DNA of 64,000 nt from Lumnitzera littorea (taxonomy: Eukaryota > Streptophyta > Magnoliopsida > Myrtales > Combretaceae). Positions within the stretch are counted from its first letter, which is position 1; every line of letters starts with the position of its first letter. Location: assembly GCA_024138015.1 (NCBI GenBank), contig JAMXBB010000003.1, positions 11,966,060-12,030,059 on the forward strand, given 5' to 3'. Position numbers and translations under genes: made by a program. Positions 60,778-64,000 of the stretch are shown here, one piece after another. The notes beneath the pieces are model-generated. The model worked only from the letters and a program-made list of their open reading frames with translations, ran no database searches and was not told the origin of the DNA.

Positions 60778-61880
60778 TTATGAGCTTTGAATCTGTGGAG
60801 AAAATGATTGACCTAAGTGTAAACATTGGTGCTGGAGATGACAAAAGTGGAGTTGTCTACTATGGACAACAATCTCAGGGAACCCCTAAGAGCACTAAAG
60901 AGAGACTAGATGGAGTAGTTAACTTCTTGGTAGATTTGACTCAAGCTATTTATGCATTGGCTTACTGACCAACTGAGGCTGTACAAAACACTTTATAAGT
61001 TATTTAACCTGTTAGAGGTTAGAATCCAGCTCGATAAGTTCACGGTAGAAGAGTAGGTGGATGAGTAAGACAAAGGATAGATCTAAGGGAACTAGATGAA
61101 GAGGACGAGGAAGAGTATTTTGAAGAGGAGCGAGCTTAAGTCCCTAGAGCATCTAACCATGTGAAGCTTTGGATTCTGAGCTTCAATGGATCTAGGAATA
61201 CTAATGAATATCTGGAATGGGAAGAGAAAGTGGAATAGGTTTTTGGTTATTATTAGTATGAGGATTATGAGAAAGTAAGAATTGCTATTGTTAAGTTTCT
61301 CAGATATGCTACCATGCGGTGGAAGAATTTCTAGGCCATAAAGAGGTGAGAAGGCTACCGTGAGATTAATAGTTGGCCTGAAATAAAAAGAATATTGAGA
61401 AATATATTTGTGTTGCAAACTTACCTATAAGATACTTTCGCTTGGTTCAAGAGCTAAGGTAAAGAGGCTGAACAATTGATGAGTATGTTCAAGAATTTTA
61501 AATACTCATGATCTAATGTGAAGTAGATGAGCCCCTAGCACGAATTATCTCTAGGTTCATCATGGGATTGAGAGGTGATATTCGAGATATTGTAGAGCTC
61601 CAACGATTCACTACAATGGATGAAACCATTAGAATAACTCAATAAGTAGAGAGGCAGAGAAGAAGTCGAATACCGATTGGTATATCTGGATAGGGAAGTC
61701 ACCGAGCTTAGTTAAGTATTGAGATGAGCTGAAAGATGGATGTATAAACTAAGTTGAAAGGTTGACCTGACGGTGAAGTGCTGATCTAAACTTACGAGAA
61801 GGGGCAAGGATTTGGTAAGAAGATGGGCCAGATCAAATGCTTCAAATGCTAAGGGTTTGGATATATGGCCGCTTAGTACT
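60778..61880 (+). pseudogene. Gypsy-2 gag (decayed)
   Basis: Starts at the ATG near 60780 (MSFESVEKMIDLS). The Retrotrans_gag domain is readable at 61160-61480: LWILSFNGSRNTNEYLEWEEKVE, YEDYEKVRIAIVKFLRYATMRWKNF, separated by stops. Further on, ARIISRFIMGLRGDIRDIVELQRF lies at about 61535-61610 and a zinc knuckle at about 61835-61890 (CFKC, then a changed His/Cys part). Gag would package element RNA in a cytoplasmic particle. It is a relative of the Gypsy-1 gag, moderately diverged. Confidence 0.85.
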
Positions 61881-61889
61881 CGAACAAAA

Positions 61890-62500
61890 GAACGATGATC
61901 ATCAAAGGAGACATCTTGAAGCTGGAGGTAGAGAGTACTGATGAAGAACTTGAGGAGGAAGAGATCACTATTAAGAAAGAAAATGCCGAGAAAGAACTTA
62001 TTGAAGAGGACGTGTTTGCCGAGGACTTAGATCAGTTGATCTTGGTTGTTCGACGTACCATGAACTTTGAACCCTCACGAGAAGAGGAGTAGAGGGAGAA
62101 TTTGTTTCATACTACTTATAAGGTGAATGACCAGGTGCGAGTGTTAATCGTGGATAGTGGAAGTTGCATCAATGTGGCATTAGTCAAAATAGTCACACAG
62201 TTGAAGTTGCTGACTATTACATACCCTAAGCTGTACAAGTTGCATTGGTTGAGTGATAGGGGAGCACTACATGTCACTCGACAAGTATTGCTACTAATCA
62301 CAATTGGAAACTATTCTGATGAGATTCTCTGCAATGTGCTGTCTATGTGTACCTTGCACATGTTGTTGGGTTGACCATGGCTGTTTGATAGGAGAGTGAT
62401 CTATGACGGATATAGGAATACGTATGTGTTCGAGAAGGATGGTCGAAAGATCATGTTGAACCCGATGTCACTGTGTGAAGTTAATAAACTATAGGCCAAA
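61890..62500 (+). pseudogene. Gypsy-2 protease (decayed)
   Basis: An acidic linker (61895-62092, ESTDEELEEEEITIKKENAEKE) is followed, after one stop, by the protease at 62102-62374. The active site VLIVDSGSCINVAL is intact (DSG), then LPKLYKLHWLSDRGALHV-like sequence and MLLG before a stop, PWLFDRRVIYDGYRNTYVF and KIMLNPMSL. The family cuts the Gag-Pol polyprotein. It is the best kept protease motif of the Gypsy copies here, yet stops remain on both sides. Confidence 0.85.
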
Positions 62501-62812
62501 CTTGATCACAGATTAAATAAGGCTATGGTGATGAGTAGAGCCGAGCGCCAAAGGACCTTTAAAGTTGATATGCCAACCTTCATGTTGGTCAAGCGCTTAT
62601 TGGAGATGAAGGAGCGAGGTAAACTTCCTCGGAAAATAAAAGAATTACTGGACGAATATCCTGACCTGTTCCTAGAACAGTTACTTGAGGGGAATATTGC
62701 ATTAACTTAATACTCGGTGTTGCATTGCCGAATAAGCCTACCTAACGAATTAGTCCTGAACAGGCTTTATAAGCCCCATAACCAGTTACTCAAGGTTTCG
62801 TTTAGTTGAAAG
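62501..62812 (+). pseudogene. Gypsy-2 reverse transcriptase N-terminus, truncated
   Basis: 62525-62710 encodes the pre-RT region (AERQRTFK, KELLDEYPDLFLEQLLEGN), matching the LL-x-EF-x-DVFPEELPEGLPP pattern before Gypsy RT. After a stop, LPNKPT and RISPEQAL follow (about 62720-62775), the first RT residues. Family resemblance stops near 62812 and the sequence turns very AT-rich. RT motifs, RNase H, integrase and the 3' LTR are not in the window. Confidence 0.75.
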
Positions 62813-64000
62813 ATCCGATCAAGCCTAAATTATAAGTAAAGTCAGAAATATTAGTAAAATTGATCCTGTAAGTTCAAATTTAAGAAAATAAGTAATAAAA
62901 TAAAAGAATATAAAAATTTCAAATTTTAAGTATATAACTTGTTATTTATTAAAAACGTGTAAAATGCATTCTGATAATTAACGAATCACTAGAGATAAAT
63001 TATATGTATACTAAAAATCATAAAATGACCTAAATAATATTTTAGAATATTTATTTGTACTATATATGAATTTACATGTAGATAGAAATACGCGTAATAA
63101 CTTAAAATACGCGAAATGTGCTAAAATAATACTAAATAATTAAAGAAAATTCATAATTAATTAAGGAAAAATCAATAAAAATTAGGAAAAATGAGGAAAA
63201 ATCCAAAAATGAGGCATGGCAATCTGGAATTGAAGAAACAAAATCAACCAATTAAAATGCAACAAATAGAAAGTGGAAAAAAGAAGAGATAAGGTAGTTG
63301 TCTAATCAAATTAATGCACAATAATTTCCCTAAAGCTCTATAAATAGCAAGAAAATTTCAGAAGCTCATTTGGTTAGTTTGGAGAGTGAGAAAAATAGGG
63401 AGAGGCAAAATTGAGAGAAAAATTAGGGTTAGGAAAAAAATAAGAAAAAAACTATGCAATTAAGGCCATAAAGGAGAACCCACATCATACGAGTTGAGAG
63501 TGGACGGCCACCACCACCACATGGTGGTGGCAGTGCCTGGATCGGCCGATAAGGCCACGGCGGCCAGCGGTGGTTGGAGCTACTCAGACCGGTGAGTTCA
63601 ATTTCCAGCTTGAATTTTGTGTAATTTTGTAAAAATAGTAAATATTCTTAGAAAATTATGAATTTTGTTATTTTGAAATATTTTTACATGTAGTTTTTAG
63701 GAAAAATATTATTTTGATAAAAATATGTCATGTGATATATGGTCCTTAAGAAATCATGCAAAACTGAATATGTTTCGGTTTAAAAATAAATGACCTTAGG
63801 AGTGTAGTTTTGAACCCAAAATTTTTTTGTATACTACTTAGATGATATAGAATAGTGCTATAAAGCCTGTTTTCAAAAATTAATTTTCAAAAATTTTAGA
63901 TAATTTTTAGGCCTTAAAATGAGGCATAAAGTGGGTAATTTAGGGTTAATTAAGTAATTAAATGGTTAATTACTAATTTAGTGAATAATTATATGTTTTA
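62813..64000. other. Possible LTR or leader of another retroelement, running off the window
   Basis: AT-rich sequence with TATAAATAG at 63340-63348, then purine-rich leader (63370-63470), a GC-rich block at 63500-63590 (CCACCACCACCACATGGTGG, GGCCACGGCGGCCAGCGG) ending CCGGTGAGTT, and AT-rich sequence again. This arrangement resembles U3-R-U5 of large plant Gypsy LTRs. It may have been inserted into Gypsy-2 at 62.81 kb. No coding is seen; the other end is beyond 64000. Confidence 0.45.

Noticed and set aside
1..64000. CRISPR arrays, prokaryotic operons, riboswitches or an integrated virus
   Set aside because: The short repeats present are microsatellites or LTR parts, there are no spacer-like arrays, and all polyprotein relics fit plant Copia, Gypsy or LINE elements without an envelope or movement protein.

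Overview
The window reads as nuclear DNA of a flowering plant, probably a eudicot. It is strongly AT-rich and full of decayed LTR retrotransposons, with terminal-repeat miniatures (TRIMs), a Cassandra element carrying 5S rRNA-like sequence, a plant LINE relic and small DNA transposons. I see no bacterial, organellar or viral genome. I recognise one convincing host gene: a 154-residue IBH1-like atypical bHLH protein at 42269-42733 (+). The rest is repeats in different stages of decay and featureless AT-rich spacer.

Layout. 1-12 kb: a large Gypsy-derived, LARD-like element on the minus strand. Its left LTR (running in from before base 1, to 6691) is split by a Copia element (378-5302); its right LTR is 10242-11995; the interior has no recognisable coding. 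12.2-17.9 kb: a second Copia element with a perfect 5-bp target duplication, itself split in its reverse transcriptase region by a 677-bp MITE-like insertion. 17.9-23 kb: spacer with a hAT-like non-autonomous element. 23.0-27.0 kb: a third Copia element with a perfect target duplication and most of its integrase core deleted. 27.0-32 kb: two TRIMs around AT-rich spacer with microsatellites. 32.9-36.1 kb: 5' part of a LINE on the minus strand (ORF1 and endonuclease). 37.9-38.5 kb: a Cassandra TRIM. 38.6-39.6 kb: an LTR-like remnant.

40-47 kb: the IBH1-like gene, followed by a ~1.7-kb tandem duplication of non-coding sequence. 51.9-55.9 kb: a plus-strand Gypsy element with ~927-bp LTRs and a perfect target duplication, holding gag and protease but no RT or integrase. 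59.7-62.8 kb: a related Gypsy fragment (5' LTR, gag, protease, first part of RT). 62.8-64 kb: what looks like the start of another LTR.

There is no operon-like cooperation between genes. The window is a history of nested insertions around one small regulatory gene. Every autonomous-type element I could read carries in-frame stops or lost catalytic residues, many explainable as C-to-T or G-to-A changes, so none looks able to move by itself. I found no convincing undescribed biological system; the most useful observations are the element structures and their internal deletions.
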